Below, piece by piece: positions 9,701 to 19,706 of a stretch of DNA of 64,000 nt. Under the pieces are notes generated by a model, which was not told the origin of the DNA, did not search any database, and saw nothing but the letters and a program-made list of their open reading frames with translations. Origin of the DNA: Pseudomonas gingeri (lineage in GTDB: Bacteria; Pseudomonadota; Gammaproteobacteria; Pseudomonadales; Pseudomonadaceae). The stretch lies in contig NZ_JACAQA010000005.1 in assembly GCF_013385425.1 (NCBI RefSeq), positions 292,344-356,343 of the forward strand, read 5' to 3'. A program made the position numbers and the translations under genes. Within the stretch, counting starts at the first letter, position 1, and each line of letters opens with the position of its first letter.

Positions 9701-11047
9701 ATGCAGAACTCGACCCAAGCGGCGAATGCCTGGCGCATTCTGTTCCTGTTGTTCCTCGCCAATCTCTTCAACTTCTACGACCGTACCCTGCCGGCGATCA
9801 TCATCGAGCCGATCCGCATGGAGTGGCATCTGAGTGACTTCCAGATCGGCATCATCGGCACCGCATTTACCATTGTCTATGCCATTGCCGGCCTGCCCCT
9901 GGGGCGGATGGCCGACAACGGCTCGCGCAGCAAGCTGATGGGCTGGGGCCTGGCGGTCTGGAGTGGGCTGACGGCGGCGAACGGCCTGGTGGGCAGTTTC
10001 GCGACCTTCCTGCTGGTACGCATGGGGGTGGGCATTGGCGAGGCCGCTTATGCGCCCGCCGCCAATTCGCTGATCGGCGATCTGTTTCCGGCGCACCGCC
10101 GGGCGCGGGCCATGGGCATCTTCATGCTCGGCTTGCCGCTGGGGCTGGTGCTGGCGTTCTTCACCACCGGGGCCATGGTCAAGGCCTTCGACAGCTGGCG
10201 CGCACCGTTCTTTATCGCGGCGGTGCCGGGGTTGCTGCTGGCGGGGTTCATGTTCTTGATCAAGGAACCGAAGCGCGGTGCGGCGGAAACGGTGAAGGTC
10301 TCCCAGGAGAAGATCGACCGTCCTGTGCGTCGCCTGATGGCGATCCCGACGTTTCTCTGGCTGGTGCTGGCGGGGCTGACCTTCAACTTTGCCACCTACG
10401 CCTGCAACTCGTTTCTGGTGCCGATGCTGCAGCGCTATTTCCTTATGCCCTTGCAGGAAGCCGCGGTGGCGACCGGCTTTATTGTCGGGGTCACCGGCCT
10501 GGTTGGCTTGACGCTGGGCGGTTGGGTCGCGGACAAACTGCACCAGCGTGTTGCCAATGGTCGGCTGTTGTTCGCAGCGGTAAGCCTGGTGATCTCGACG
10601 TTGACCACCGGCTGGGCGCTGCATGCCGGGCGGATCGAGATCGGCGTGTTCGTGGCGGTGTTCAGCGTCGGTTGGCTGTTTGCCTATAACTTCTACACCT
10701 GTGTTTATACGGCGATTCAGGACGTGGTCGAGCCACGGCTGCGGGCGACGGCGATGGCCGTGTACTTTGCCGGTTTGTATCTGTTGGGGGGTGGTTTGGG
10801 CCCGGTGGTGGTGGGCTTGCTGTCCGATCATTTCGCCCATGCGGCGATGCTGGCGGCGGGGGCCGAGCAGATGAGCGAGGCGTTCAAGGCGGTCGGGCTG
10901 CATGACGCGATGTACCTGATTCCGGGTGCCTTGTTATTGACGCTGGCGTTCCTGTTCCAGGCGGCGCGGTGTTTCAGCAAGGATGCGCAGCGTATGCGCG
11001 AGGGGATGGTGGCGGATGCGCCGGCTGTGGCGCCGGTTACCGCCTGA
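9701..11047 (+). CDS. MFS transporter, spinster-like
   Basis: A 448-residue carrier with twelve predicted membrane segments. The loop between helices 2 and 3 (GLPLGRMADNGSRSKLMGWG, about 66-85) is the MFS signature. N-terminal NLFNFYDRTLPAIIIEPIRMEW resembles the spinster/Spns subfamily. A ribosome site (GAGACGGA) lies just upstream of the ATG. Substrate cannot be deduced: no catabolic genes adjoin it. Confidence 0.85.
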   Translation: MQNSTQAANAWRILFLLFLANLFNFYDRTLPAIIIEPIRMEWHLSDFQIGIIGTAFTIVYAIAGLPLGRMADNGSRSKLMGWGLAVWSGLTAANGLVGSFATFLLVRMGVGIGEAAYAPAANSLIGDLFPAHRRARAMGIFMLGLPLGLVLAFFTTGAMVKAFDSWRAPFFIAAVPGLLLAGFMFLIKEPKRGAAETVKVSQEKIDRPVRRLMAIPTFLWLVLAGLTFNFATYACNSFLVPMLQRYFLMPLQEAAVATGFIVGVTGLVGLTLGGWVADKLHQRVANGRLLFAAVSLVISTLTTGWALHAGRIEIGVFVAVFSVGWLFAYNFYTCVYTAIQDVVEPRLRATAMAVYFAGLYLLGGGLGPVVVGLLSDHFAHAAMLAAGAEQMSEAFKAVGLHDAMYLIPGALLLTLAFLFQAARCFSKDAQRMREGMVADAPAVAPVTA

Positions 11048-11079
11048 CGCCAGATCCTCGCAAGGTTCAAGGGTCTCTG

Positions 11080-11164
11080 CGCGGGCAAGCCCTGCTCCTA
11101 CAGTACATTGTCGTTCACTGATGGTGTGTACGACACAGCACTGTAGGAGCAGGGCTTGCCCGCG
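11080..11164. repeat. BIME-type paired REP element 1
   Basis: Two 25-nt arms (11080-11104 and 11140-11164) are perfect inverse complements around a 35-nt spacer. The core GGAGCAGGGCTTGCCCGCG is repeated at 40636-40654. This is the typical intergenic palindromic REP pair of fluorescent pseudomonads, here between a convergent MFS gene and rapA, where it may also act as a transcript end. Confidence 0.85.
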
Positions 11165-11204
11165 AAGACGTCAGTTCTAACGATGCAGGACCGTCAGGTA
11201 GTTA

Positions 11205-14051
11205 TCAGCCCGCCACCAACACCCGAATCGCTTCCAGGCGCAGCGCGGCTTTTTCCAGCATGGCCAGACCTTGCTCACGTTGCTGACGCAACGCCACCAG
11301 CTCGCTGTCCCGCACGCTCGGGTTGACCGCCTGCAACGCGGTCAGGCGTGCCAGCTCTTCATCGGTATCCGCCGCCAGGCGTCGCTGGGCCTCGGCCACA
11401 CGCTCGGCGTGACGTGGTGCGATCTTGGCTTCACCGGCGTTGATCTTCGGCGTCAGGCTGTCGCGCTGGGCCTGGATGAACTTGTTGGCGCTGGCCCGTG
11501 GCACGCTTTCCAGCTGGTCGTTCAGGGTTTCGAAGGCCACCCGTGTCGACAGGTCGTTGCCATTGGCATCCAGCAGGCAGCGCAATGCCGCCGGCGGCAG
11601 GTAGCGGCCCAGTTGCAGCGAGCGCGGCGCGACCACTTCACTGACATAGAGCAGTTCCAGCAACACGGTACCGGGCTTGAGCGCCTTGTTCTTGATCAGC
11701 GCCACGGCGGTGTTGCCCATCGAACCGGACAGCACCAGGTCCATGCCGCCCTGCACCATCGGGTGTTCCCAGGTGATGAACTGCATGTCTTCGCGCGACA
11801 GCGCCTGGTTGCGGTCGTAGGTGATGGTCACGCCTTCGTCGTCGCCCAGGGGGAAGCTGGCGTCGAGCATCTTCTCGCTCGGCTTGAGGATCAGGGCGTT
11901 TTCCGAATGGTCTTCGCTGTCGATGCCGAAGGCGTCGAACAGGGTTTCCATATAGATAGGCAGGGCGAACTGGTCGTCCTGCTCATGGATCGCCTCGACC
12001 AGCGCGTCACCTTCGCCGGCGCCACCGGAGTTGAGTTCCAGCAGGCGGTCGCGACCGGTGTGCAACTCGGCTTCCAGGCGCTCACGCTCGCCACGGGCTT
12101 CGTCGATCAGCGCCTGCCACTGGCCGTCGTCGGCGTTTTCCAGCAGCGGCAGCAGGCGCGGGCCGAACTGGTGCTGCAAGGCGTTGCCGGTCGGGCAGGT
12201 GTTGAGGAAGGCGTTCAGCGCTTCGTGGTACCACTGGAACAGGCGCTCTTGCGGGCTGGTCTGCAGGTACGGCACATGCAGTTCGATCACATGCTTCTGG
12301 CCGATCCGGTCGAGACGGCCGATGCGCTGCTCCAGCAGGTCCGGGTGGGACGGCAGGTCGAACAGCACCAGGTGGTGGGAGAACTGGAAGTTGCGGCCTT
12401 CGCTGCCGATTTCCGAGCAGATCAGCACCTGGGCACCGAACTCTTCATCGGCGAAGTAGGCGGCGGCGCGGTCACGTTCGAGGATATTCATGCCTTCGTG
12501 GAACACCGTGGCAGGAATCCCGGAGCGCACGCGCAGGGCGTCTTCCAGGTCCATGGCGGTTTCGGCATGGGCACAGATCACCAGGACCTTGGTGCGCTTG
12601 AGCATTTTCAGCTGGTCGATCAGCCACTCGACACGCGGGTCGAAGCGCCACCAGCGAGCTTCGTCGTCGGTGTCCGGCTGGGCCTGGAAGCTGACTTCCG
12701 GGTACAGCTCGGCGTGTTCGCCCAGGGGCAGTTCGAGGTATTCGTCCGGGCATGGCAGCGGGTAGGCGTGCAGCTTGCGCTCCGGGAAACCCTGCACGGC
12801 GGCGCGGGTGTTGCGGAACAGCACGCGGCCGGTGCCGTGGCGGTCGAGCAGTTCACGCACCAGGCGCGCGCTGGCTTCGGCGTCGCCGTCGTTGACTGCG
12901 GTCAGCAAGGCTTCACCTTCATCACCGAGGAAACCCTGGATGGTCTTGTGCGCGGCAGGCGACAGGCGACCTTTGTCCAGCAGTTCCTGGACGGCTTCGG
13001 CCACCGGGCGATAGTTCTCGCTCTCGGCGCGGAAGGCCTTGAGGTCGTGGAAACGGTTCGGGTCAAGCAGGCGCAGACGGGCGAAGTGGCTGTCCTGGCC
13101 CAGTTGTTCCGGGGTCGCGGTCAGCAGCAGGACGCCGGGAATGGTTTCGGCCAGTTGTTCGACCAGGGCGTATTGCGGGCTGACCTGGTCTTCGTGCCAG
13201 ACCAGGTGGTGGGCTTCGTCGACCACCAGCAGGTCCCAACCGGCGGCGAACAGCGCATCCTGGGCCTTCTCGTCTTCCACCAGCCACTCCAGGGCCACCA
13301 GGGCCAACTGGGTGTCTTCGAACGGGTTGCTGGCATCGCTTTCGATAAAACGTTCGGCGTCGAACAGCGCGACCTGCAGGTTGAAGCGCCGGCGCATTTC
13401 CACCAGCCATTGGTGCTGCAGGTTCTCCGGCACCAGGATCAGTACGCGGTTGGCGCGGCCCGAGAGCAACTGGCGATGGATCACCAGGCCGGCTTCGATG
13501 GTCTTGCCCAGGCCCACTTCGTCGGCCAGCAAGACCCGTGGCGCGATGCGGTCGGCGACTTCCCGGGCGATATGCAGCTGGTGGGCGATCGGTTGTGCGC
13601 GCACGCCACCCAGGCCCCAGAGCGAGGATTGCAACTGGCGGCTGGTGTGTTCCAGGGTGTGGTAGCGCAGCGAGAACCAGGCCAACGGGTCGATCTGCCC
13701 GGCGAACAGGCGGTCGCTGGCCAGGCGGAACTGGATGAAGTTCGACAGCTGGGTTTCCGGCAGCGTGACGGCTTCGTTCTGCGCGTTGAGGCCGTGATAA
13801 ACCAGCAGGCCGTCGACATCGTCGACTTCCCGCACGGTCATCTTCCAACCTTCGAAGTGGGTGATGGTGTCGCCCGGCGAGAACCTCACGCGGGTCAGGG
13901 GCGCATTCCGTAGCGCATACTGGCGGGTGTCGCCAGTGGCCGGGTAGAGCACGGTCAACAAGCGGCCGTCCTGTGCCAGAACGGTGCCTAAACCCAACTC
14001 CGCTTCGCTGTCACTGATCCAGCGTTGCCCCGGTTGATACTGCTGCGCCAT
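11205..14051 (-). CDS. rapA: RapA (HepA), RNA polymerase-associated SWI2/SNF2 ATPase
   Basis: A 948-residue protein, close to the 968 residues of E. coli RapA. It recycles stalled RNA polymerase. N-terminal Tudor-like RNAP-binding modules are followed by helicase motif I DEVGLGKT (177-184) and motif II DEAH (278-281). The second RecA lobe has [12 protein letters not shown] and [11 protein letters not shown], the SNF2 motif VI arginines. The start at 14051 gives the canonical [20 protein letters not shown]. It is monocistronic and divergent from the 113-aa conserved protein. Confidence 0.96.
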   Translation of the reverse strand: MAQQYQPGQRWISDSEAELGLGTVLAQDGRLLTVLYPATGDTRQYALRNAPLTRVRFSPGDTITHFEGWKMTVREVDDVDGLLVYHGLNAQNEAVTLPETQLSNFIQFRLASDRLFAGQIDPLAWFSLRYHTLEHTSRQLQSSLWGLGGVRAQPIAHQLHIAREVADRIAPRVLLADEVGLGKTIEAGLVIHRQLLSGRANRVLILVPENLQHQWLVEMRRRFNLQVALFDAERFIESDASNPFEDTQLALVALEWLVEDEKAQDALFAAGWDLLVVDEAHHLVWHEDQVSPQYALVEQLAETIPGVLLLTATPEQLGQDSHFARLRLLDPNRFHDLKAFRAESENYRPVAEAVQELLDKGRLSPAAHKTIQGFLGDEGEALLTAVNDGDAEASARLVRELLDRHGTGRVLFRNTRAAVQGFPERKLHAYPLPCPDEYLELPLGEHAELYPEVSFQAQPDTDDEARWWRFDPRVEWLIDQLKMLKRTKVLVICAHAETAMDLEDALRVRSGIPATVFHEGMNILERDRAAAYFADEEFGAQVLICSEIGSEGRNFQFSHHLVLFDLPSHPDLLEQRIGRLDRIGQKHVIELHVPYLQTSPQERLFQWYHEALNAFLNTCPTGNALQHQFGPRLLPLLENADDGQWQALIDEARGERERLEAELHTGRDRLLELNSGGAGEGDALVEAIHEQDDQFALPIYMETLFDAFGIDSEDHSENALILKPSEKMLDASFPLGDDEGVTITYDRNQALSREDMQFITWEHPMVQGGMDLVLSGSMGNTAVALIKNKALKPGTVLLELLYVSEVVAPRSLQLGRYLPPAALRCLLDANGNDLSTRVAFETLNDQLESVPRASANKFIQAQRDSLTPKINAGEAKIAPRHAERVAEAQRRLAADTDEELARLTALQAVNPSVRDSELVALRQQREQGLAMLEKAALRLEAIRVLVAG

Positions 14052-14297
14052 GCTGCCTGACTCCCGCCTTGAAAAAGCCGACTATGTTAACGGAATCGAC
14101 GCTTTCAGGCCAAAAGAAGCTCACAAATACCGCGCTTTTAGCGAGCATCCCGCCTTTAGTCGGTGCGAGACCTGAAGGAAAGGGTAGCTCATCGGGATCT
14201 CGGGCACCTTTGTCTGTTAATCCGGTCACAGTTTGGCCATCCTGGGCTCAAGTCGCCGAGCGCGCCGCCGACAGCCTGACGACAGGAGAATGCCATA

Positions 14298-14639
14298 ATG
14301 CTGCCACCCATATTGCCCTTGAGTGTCGTACCGATTACGTCCCAGACGGATCCGATTCGACCGCAACCGAATATCCCCCCCGTGGTGCCGGTCCAGCAAA
14401 GCTCCAATGAGAGCACCATCGACCTGCAAAAACGTGACCCGGACGAGGCCGGTTGGCTGCTGCGCGAGGAACAGCGGCGCCAGCAGGAACAGCAACAACG
14501 CCGCCGCGAAGCCGACGACGACCCCGAGTTGCACCTGGCCGTCCCTGGCGATGAGTTGAATGCCGACAACACCGTACCGGTGGTGGCGCTGATGGACGAT
14601 CAGCCGCGTCAGGGCCTGCTGGTGGACGTTGAGGTCTGA
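14298..14639 (+). CDS. Conserved hypothetical protein (proline/glutamine-rich)
   Basis: 113 residues with a strong ribosome site (AGGAG, 8 nt ahead of ATG). Its N-terminus is proline-rich (PPILPLSVVPITSQ); the middle is a charged Glu/Arg/Gln helix (LLREEQRRQQEQQQRRREAD). No membrane segment. I recall similar short proteins beside rapA in pseudomonads, sometimes mis-labelled as aspartate-semialdehyde dehydrogenase; nothing in the sequence supports that enzyme. Its 3' end overlaps the convergent PLP-enzyme gene by 31 nt. Confidence 0.7.
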   Translation: MLPPILPLSVVPITSQTDPIRPQPNIPPVVPVQQSSNESTIDLQKRDPDEAGWLLREEQRRQQEQQQRRREADDDPELHLAVPGDELNADNTVPVVALMDDQPRQGLLVDVEV

Positions 14640-15838
14640 CGGCGCTCGTTGACCAGTAGCCGCAGGGCCCGGAGCAAGGTGTCGATTTCTTCCCCGGTAT
14701 TGAGATGACTGACGGCGATCCGCGCAATGGCCGGCAGGTCCCGGGCTTGCATATCCAGTGGCGTATAAGCCGTGCCATTGGCTCCCAGGTTGATGCCGCT
14801 TGCGGCCAGCCGCTGTTTCAATTCAAAAACATCCCAACCTTCCAGCGTGAACGCAATCAGTCCTGATTGCTGCCCGGACAGGCCCAGGTCGCGCAGTTCA
14901 AGGCCATTGATCTGGCCCAGGGTCTGGCGCAGTGGCTGGCTTAACGCCTGGATTCGCTGATAAATGCGCTCGATTCCCACCTCCACGGCTTCTTTCAGCG
15001 CATTTGCCAGTCCGGCCAGCAGCGCCAGGGAGACTTCGCTGGTTTCAAAGCGGCGCGCATCGTTCCTCGGGGTGAAGGCATGGCCGTCCCAGGGGGCCGA
15101 GAGCACATCGAGCTGGACCGGCCTGAGTCGTGCCATGAATTCCGGGCGTATATACATCAGCGCTGTTCCCCTCGGTCCGCGCAGGAACTTGCGGGCGGCG
15201 CCCTTGAGCACATCGCAGCCCAGGGCCTGGACATCACAGGGCAACTGGCCCAGTGCTTGTCCGGCGTCGATGAAGTAGGCAATGCCATGTCGGCGTGCCA
15301 CTTCGCCGATGGCCCGGGCCGGGTTGATCAGGCCACCGTTGGCCGGTAGCCAGGTCAGGGCGATCAGCTTCACGCGCGAATCGATCATCTGTTCCAGGGC
15401 GGGCACCGACACCGCGCCGCTCTCGTCACAGGGGATCACCTCGATCCGGGCTCCGGATTGGACGGCCTGGGTCATGCAGGCCAGGTTGCCGCCCCATTCA
15501 TGCCGCCCCACCAGAATCCGGTCGCCCGGGCGCCACTGCCCCAGGGCACTGAAGGCCATGCCCCAGGCCGCCGAGCCGCTGCCGGTAAAGGCGATGGCGG
15601 TGCTGTCGGTGCCGAGCAGTCGGGCCGCCCAGTGGCGAGCCTGCTCTTGCAGCCTGGCCCCTTCAACGCCGGCTTCCATGGGCCCGATGGTCGCTTCGCG
15701 CAGCAGTTGCGCGTTGATGGCGTCCAGCGTGGCCTGGCTGGGCAGGGAGGCGCCGGCGTGATTGAAATGGATCACCCGGGCGCAGCCAGGGGTGGCGGCA
15801 CGCAGGCGGACGATTTCGTCCGCAAGCAGATCGTTCAT
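14609..15838 (-). CDS. Class V aminotransferase-fold PLP enzyme
   Basis: 409 residues with the fold of cysteine desulfurase/isopenicillin-N-epimerase relatives. HFNHAGASLPS marks the N-terminus. FTGSGSAAWGMAF contacts the cofactor phosphate. YFIDAGQALGQLPCDVQALGCDVLKGAARKFLRGPRG carries the PLP aspartate and the Schiff-base lysine. It overlaps the downstream-strand RidA gene by 4 nt (ATGA), so the two are co-translated. The substrate is unknown. RidA hydrolyses reactive enamine/imine intermediates released by PLP enzymes, which fits a PLP-dependent elimination or transamination. Confidence 0.8.
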   Translation of the reverse strand: MNDLLADEIVRLRAATPGCARVIHFNHAGASLPSQATLDAINAQLLREATIGPMEAGVEGARLQEQARHWAARLLGTDSTAIAFTGSGSAAWGMAFSALGQWRPGDRILVGRHEWGGNLACMTQAVQSGARIEVIPCDESGAVSVPALEQMIDSRVKLIALTWLPANGGLINPARAIGEVARRHGIAYFIDAGQALGQLPCDVQALGCDVLKGAARKFLRGPRGTALMYIRPEFMARLRPVQLDVLSAPWDGHAFTPRNDARRFETSEVSLALLAGLANALKEAVEVGIERIYQRIQALSQPLRQTLGQINGLELRDLGLSGQQSGLIAFTLEGWDVFELKQRLAASGINLGANGTAYTPLDMQARDLPAIARIAVSHLNTGEEIDTLLRALRLLVNERRQTSTSTSRP

Positions 15839-16305
15839 GGCCGCAGCTCGAAAATCGCGTCGATCTCCACGGCCACACCGCTGGGTAGACTGGCGACGCC
15901 GACGGCGGTGCGCGCATGGCGGCCCTTGTCGCCAAGGGCATTGACCAGCAGGTTGGAGGCGCCGTTGGCCACGGCTCCCTGGCGCTGGAAAGCGGGACTG
16001 CTGGCGACAAAGACACCCAGACGGACGATCCGCACCAGGCGCGACAGATCATCGTCAAGGGCGTGGCCCAGTTGTGCCAGCAGGCCGAGCGCGGCGAGTT
16101 CGGCGGCCTGTGCACCCTGGGCCTCGTCCAGGCTGTCGCCCAGGCGTCCGATAAAGGCCGGCTTGCCGTCTTGCAGGGGAATCTGTCCGGAAATGAACAG
16201 CTGGTCCTGGCTGATGACGTAGTTCACATAGTTGGCGATCGGCTGCCCCGGTTGCGGCAGGTTCAGGCCTAGCTGGGCCACTCGGTCGGACAGGGAATGA
16301 TTCAT
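15835..16305 (-). CDS. RidA/YjgF family protein
   Basis: 156 residues, longer than the roughly 128-residue housekeeping RidA and more like the YjgF_like (PSPTO/atrazine-type) branch with an N-terminal extension. VNYVISQDQLFISGQIPLQDGKP and the conserved C-terminal RTAVGVASLPSGVAVEIDAIFEL are visible; the arginine that binds the carboxylate of the imine sits in RTAVG. It is the first gene of an operon with the PLP enzyme. A LysR gene follows upstream on the same strand and may control it. Confidence 0.85.
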   Translation of the reverse strand: MNHSLSDRVAQLGLNLPQPGQPIANYVNYVISQDQLFISGQIPLQDGKPAFIGRLGDSLDEAQGAQAAELAALGLLAQLGHALDDDLSRLVRIVRLGVFVASSPAFQRQGAVANGASNLLVNALGDKGRHARTAVGVASLPSGVAVEIDAIFELRP

Positions 16306-16394
16306 TGGGCAAACCTCGGGGAAAGAGGCCTGAGCATGCTGGGCCGGCCTGGGGCCGACAAACGGATAGATTCAATCCGACGTATCCAGATAAC

Positions 16395-17291
16395 TCATGG
16401 GTCGGCGGCGCTGCACTGCTCCAGCAACCACTCACAGAAGCATTCGGCGGCGGGGCTCAATGCGCTGTTGGGTTTGACCAGCCAGTAGCCGATCTCGCTT
16501 TCAAAGGCCGGTTGGTCGAAGGCATTCACCAGCACACCTTCCTTGAGGCGGCGCTCGATCAGGCGCTGGCGCCCCATGGCAATACCCTGCCCGGCGATGG
16601 CCGCTTCGACCACTATGTTGTAGTCGTGGAGCATGACGCTGGGGTAGTGCTGAACGTCCAGGTGATAGTGGCGGGACCAGTCGATCCATTCGAACGGTTG
16701 CGGTGCCTGTGACATGAGCAGCGGACCGTGTTCGATGCCGTTGGCCTTGAAGGCCGGGCTGCAGACCGGAAAGAGGCGCTCGCCCATCAAGCGTACAGCG
16801 TCGACATGGGGCCAGCCGCCTTTGCCATAGCGGATCGCCAGGTCCACTTGGGCGCCGGCCACATCGGCCAGTTGGATCGTGGGTTCCAGCTCGACCCTGA
16901 TTTGCGGGTGGCGAATCGTGAAGCCGGTCAGGCGTGGGGCCAACCAGAGAGTGGCGAAGGAGGCCAGCAGGCCAATGCGCAGCACCTGGTTTTGCCGGGG
17001 CAGGCTGAGCTGGCGAGTGGCCTGGGCGATCTGCTCCAGGGCCGGGCGTATTTGCTGGTAGTACTGGTCGCCATCCTCTGTGAGATCAATGGCGCGGGTG
17101 CGTCGGATAAATAGTTGTCGACCCAGATGCTGTTCGAGTTTCTGCACCTGGTGGCTGATAGCGCTCTGACTGACGCACAGCTCATCGGCGGCCTTGATGA
17201 AGCTCAGGTGGCGGGCCACGGCCTCGAAGGCGCGCAGGGCCATCAAGGGCGGCAGATCCCGGTGTAACGCCACTTCGGCGCTCCTTTGCAT
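16395..17291 (-). CDS. LysR-type transcriptional regulator (GcvA-like)
   Basis: 298 residues from the ATG at 17291. The open frame extends upstream to 17609, but that part overlaps a small plus-strand gene and looks non-coding. The N-terminal HTH (MALRAFEAVARHLSFIKAADELCVSQSAISHQVQKLE) is the GcvA-type LysR motif, followed by a substrate-binding domain starting near VLRIGLLASFATLWLAPRL. It points the same way as the RidA/PLP operon, 90 nt upstream of it, and probably regulates it, though no experimental link is visible. Confidence 0.85.
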   Translation of the reverse strand: MQRSAEVALHRDLPPLMALRAFEAVARHLSFIKAADELCVSQSAISHQVQKLEQHLGRQLFIRRTRAIDLTEDGDQYYQQIRPALEQIAQATRQLSLPRQNQVLRIGLLASFATLWLAPRLTGFTIRHPQIRVELEPTIQLADVAGAQVDLAIRYGKGGWPHVDAVRLMGERLFPVCSPAFKANGIEHGPLLMSQAPQPFEWIDWSRHYHLDVQHYPSVMLHDYNIVVEAAIAGQGIAMGRQRLIERRLKEGVLVNAFDQPAFESEIGYWLVKPNSALSPAAECFCEWLLEQCSAADP

Positions 17292-17463
17292 TTGATCGTG
17301 GTCGGGGGATTGTGCTGGGAAATCGCGGGACTGCCCAGGCCTTGTTGTGCGTGAGGTCTGGATAACCGACTGACTTGCCCGCATTATTAACCCATAGCGC
17401 GTGTTGAAGGTTACCGATAGTGGCCCTTTGATGTAACTCGACGGATAGCGATGTAATCTGACC

Positions 17464-17625
17464 ATGAACCAAGATGACAAGTTGATCGACCTTAATGCCG
17501 AACGGGCCAAGCGTGTCCATGATCTCAATGAAAAACGCCTGAATGAAGTTCGCCAGGCGTTCGAACAGGCCATGCCGCTGGGCAAGGGCAAGAAAAAACC
17601 GAAGAACAAACCGAAAAAGCGCTGA
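17464..17625 (+). CDS. Small basic conserved protein, 53 aa
   Basis: ATG at 17464, stop TGA at 17623. An amphipathic, charged helix (DKLIDLNAERAKRVHDLNEK) is followed by an extremely basic tail (GKGKKKPKNKPKKR). There are no cysteines and no membrane segment. Codon choice fits the host. The composition suggests nucleic-acid or ribosome contact, but this is inference only. It is divergent from the LysR gene. Confidence 0.6.
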   Translation: MNQDDKLIDLNAERAKRVHDLNEKRLNEVRQAFEQAMPLGKGKKKPKNKPKKR

Positions 17626-17769
17626 TACCCCCGCTGATTCTTGATATGGATCAGTTATTCCCCTTCTCCCGCGCCCGGCCTTGGGCGGCATTGATCCTGG
17701 TCAATTTTTCACTGTGCCCCCTGGGCTAACTTAGCCCCATCGCAACAGGGCAAGTGCAGGAGGCCAGTC

Positions 17770-17886
17770 ATGTTCTTCGATAACGTGGTGATCGCCGGAG
17801 TGCTGACCGTCGGCCTCATGGTGATGTTCTTCGCCGGTTTTGGATTTTTTATCTGGAAAGACTCACATAAACGGAAAAAACCGTAG
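17770..17886 (+). CDS. Small single-span membrane protein, 38 aa
   Basis: ATG at 17770 with a good ribosome site (CAGGAGG, 7-8 nt upstream). One hydrophobic segment, VVIAGVLTVGLMVMFFAGFG followed by FFIW, ends in a basic tail KDSHKRKKP, giving an inside-positive C-terminus. It is followed by a strong terminator, which supports a real transcript. It resembles tiny oxidase-associated or membrane-stress proteins in shape only; no function can be assigned. Confidence 0.65.
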   Translation: MFFDNVVIAGVLTVGLMVMFFAGFGFFIWKDSHKRKKP

Positions 17887-17918
17887 AGCTTCCAGGGAAC
17901 GAGCACGCAAGGCATTTT

Positions 17919-17944
17919 GGGCGACTTCGGTCGCCCTTTTTTTT
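17919..17944 (+). terminator. Rho-independent terminator after the 38-aa membrane protein
   Basis: GGGCGAC-TTCG-GTCGCCC followed by eight T. A textbook intrinsic terminator with a UUCG tetraloop. Confidence 0.92.
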
Positions 17945-17962
17945 GCTCTTTTTATCGACAAT

Positions 17963-17999
17963 AAAAAAGGTGCGGTCCCGATGGGAGCGCACCTTTTTT
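17963..17999 (-). terminator. Terminator of pitA (bidirectional shape)
   Basis: GGTGCG (17969-17974) pairs with CGCACC (17988-17993). The stem is flanked by A6 on the left and T6 on the right, so it can terminate in both directions. On the minus strand it lies just downstream of the pitA stop. Confidence 0.85.
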
Positions 18000-18014
18000 G
18001 TTATCCGCCCGGAA

Positions 18015-19490
18015 TCAGCTGCCGAGCACCTTCGTCGCCAGCCAGAACAAGCCGGCGGACAAGCCGATGGTCATTGGCAGGGTCAGCAGCCAGGCCAGCA
18101 GGATGGTCTTGATGGTGCTGCCTTGCAGGCCGCTCTTGCTGGCAATCATGGTCCCGGCCACGCCTGACGACAACACGTGGGTGGTCGAGACGGGCAGGGC
18201 GACGATATTCGCCAGGGCGATCAAACCGGCGGTGGTGATTTGCGCCGACATGCCCTGGGCATAGGTCATGCCCTGCTTGCCGATTTTCTCGCCGATGGTC
18301 AGGACCACGCGCTTCCAGCCGATCATGGTGCCCAGGCCCAGGGCCAGGGCTACCGCCATGATCACCCAGAACGGGGCGTATTCGGTGGTGGCGGTCAGGT
18401 CCTTGCGCAGTTTTTCCAGGTCGGCCTTTTCCCGGGAATCCAGGCCCGGCAACTTGCCGACTTGCTTGGCGGTGTCATCCAGGCAGAGCAGGTCGCGACG
18501 CACTTCAATACGCTTGTCCGGCGACAGCGAATGGTAGTCGGTCACGCCCGTGAGGTTGCTCATCAGGGCGTTGATGTTCGCTTCGGTGCGTTGCGGGTTG
18601 CAGCGGAACTTGCCCGGCATATCGTCGGCAACATTCTTGCCCAGGGCGAGGAATTCGCTCAGGGTGGCATTGTTGCGCTGATAGAACTGGCTCAGGTGCA
18701 GGGTCGCGTCGCGGGTGCGTTCGATCTGGTAAGTGGTGGTGCTCAGGTCGAGGACGAACTGCGCCGGGACGATACCGATCAGCACCAGCATGATCAGGCC
18801 GATGCCTTTCTGGCCATCGTTGGAGCCGTGCACGAAGCTCACGCCCATGGCGGAGATCACCAGCACCATGCGGTTCCAGAACGGCGGATGCTTCTTGTCG
18901 TCGATCTTGCGCCGCTGTTCCGGGGTCTTGTGCATCTTGGACTCCGGGCGCCACCATTTCAGGCCAACCAGTATCAGGCCCGCCACCAGCAAGCCGGCAA
19001 TCGGCGAGAAGACCAGCGAGGCGCCGATGTCGACGGCTTTCTGCCAATTCACCCCTTCGCTCACGGGAATACCGTTGAGCAGGGCATTGGCCAGGCCGAC
19101 ACCGAGGATCGAGCCGATCAGGGTGTGGGAGCTGGAGGCCGGGATACCGAAGTACCAGGTGCCCAGGTTCCAGGCGATGGCCGCCGCCAGCAGCGAAAAC
19201 ACCATGGCCAGGCCATGTCCGGTGTTGACGTTGATCAGCAGTTCCACCGGCAACAGGTGGACGATCGCATAGGCGACGCCGACCCCGCCCAGCAGCACGC
19301 CGAGAAAGTTGAATACACCGGAAAAGAACACCGCCAGATGAGGTGGCATGGCTTTGGTGTAGATAACAGTGGCCACCGCGTTAGCGGTGTCATGAAAGCC
19401 GTTGATGAACTCGAAGCTGAGGACAAAGGCCAGGGCGAGCACCAGGCTTACAATCACCCAGGCATCCAGTCCGCTGAATAAATCGATCAT
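18015..19490 (-). CDS. pitA: PitA-type low-affinity inorganic phosphate (metal-phosphate:H+) transporter
   Basis: 491 residues and polytopic. Both PHO4-family repeats are present: EFINGFHDTANAVATVIYTK (about 27-46) and SFVHGSNDGQKGIGLIMLV in the second half. Between them is a long hydrophilic region (about 270-370) as in E. coli PitA (499 aa). It carries metal-phosphate complexes across the inner membrane. It is monocistronic, with its own terminator. Confidence 0.92.
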   Translation of the reverse strand: MIDLFSGLDAWVIVSLVLALAFVLSFEFINGFHDTANAVATVIYTKAMPPHLAVFFSGVFNFLGVLLGGVGVAYAIVHLLPVELLINVNTGHGLAMVFSLLAAAIAWNLGTWYFGIPASSSHTLIGSILGVGLANALLNGIPVSEGVNWQKAVDIGASLVFSPIAGLLVAGLILVGLKWWRPESKMHKTPEQRRKIDDKKHPPFWNRMVLVISAMGVSFVHGSNDGQKGIGLIMLVLIGIVPAQFVLDLSTTTYQIERTRDATLHLSQFYQRNNATLSEFLALGKNVADDMPGKFRCNPQRTEANINALMSNLTGVTDYHSLSPDKRIEVRRDLLCLDDTAKQVGKLPGLDSREKADLEKLRKDLTATTEYAPFWVIMAVALALGLGTMIGWKRVVLTIGEKIGKQGMTYAQGMSAQITTAGLIALANIVALPVSTTHVLSSGVAGTMIASKSGLQGSTIKTILLAWLLTLPMTIGLSAGLFWLATKVLGS

Positions 19491-19706
19491 GAAGGTTTTC
19501 TGACCCGGTCATAAGGGGGCGCGATTATGCCAGAAAACTTTCAGGTGAGGGCCTGCCTGACGCCATTTGACCTGGGTGGGCGGTCAGGCCCGACGGTTGA
19601 CACGCGGATGGCGTAGGTCTTGGTGTCCAGCGGACCAGGCGTTGTCCGGATAGGAAAGGCCTGGCGGCGAGGGGCGAGGCCCGGCAAGGTATCAATACCG
19701 ATAAGC

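Noticed and set aside
11271..13913. 880-codon open frame antisense to rapA
   Set aside because: A shadow frame produced by GC-rich codon use; no ribosome site, no recognisable domain, and rapA opposite is certain.
18177..19481. 434-codon open frame antisense to pitA
   Set aside because: Shadow frame rich in His/Gln/Gly; pitA motifs on the other strand are unambiguous.
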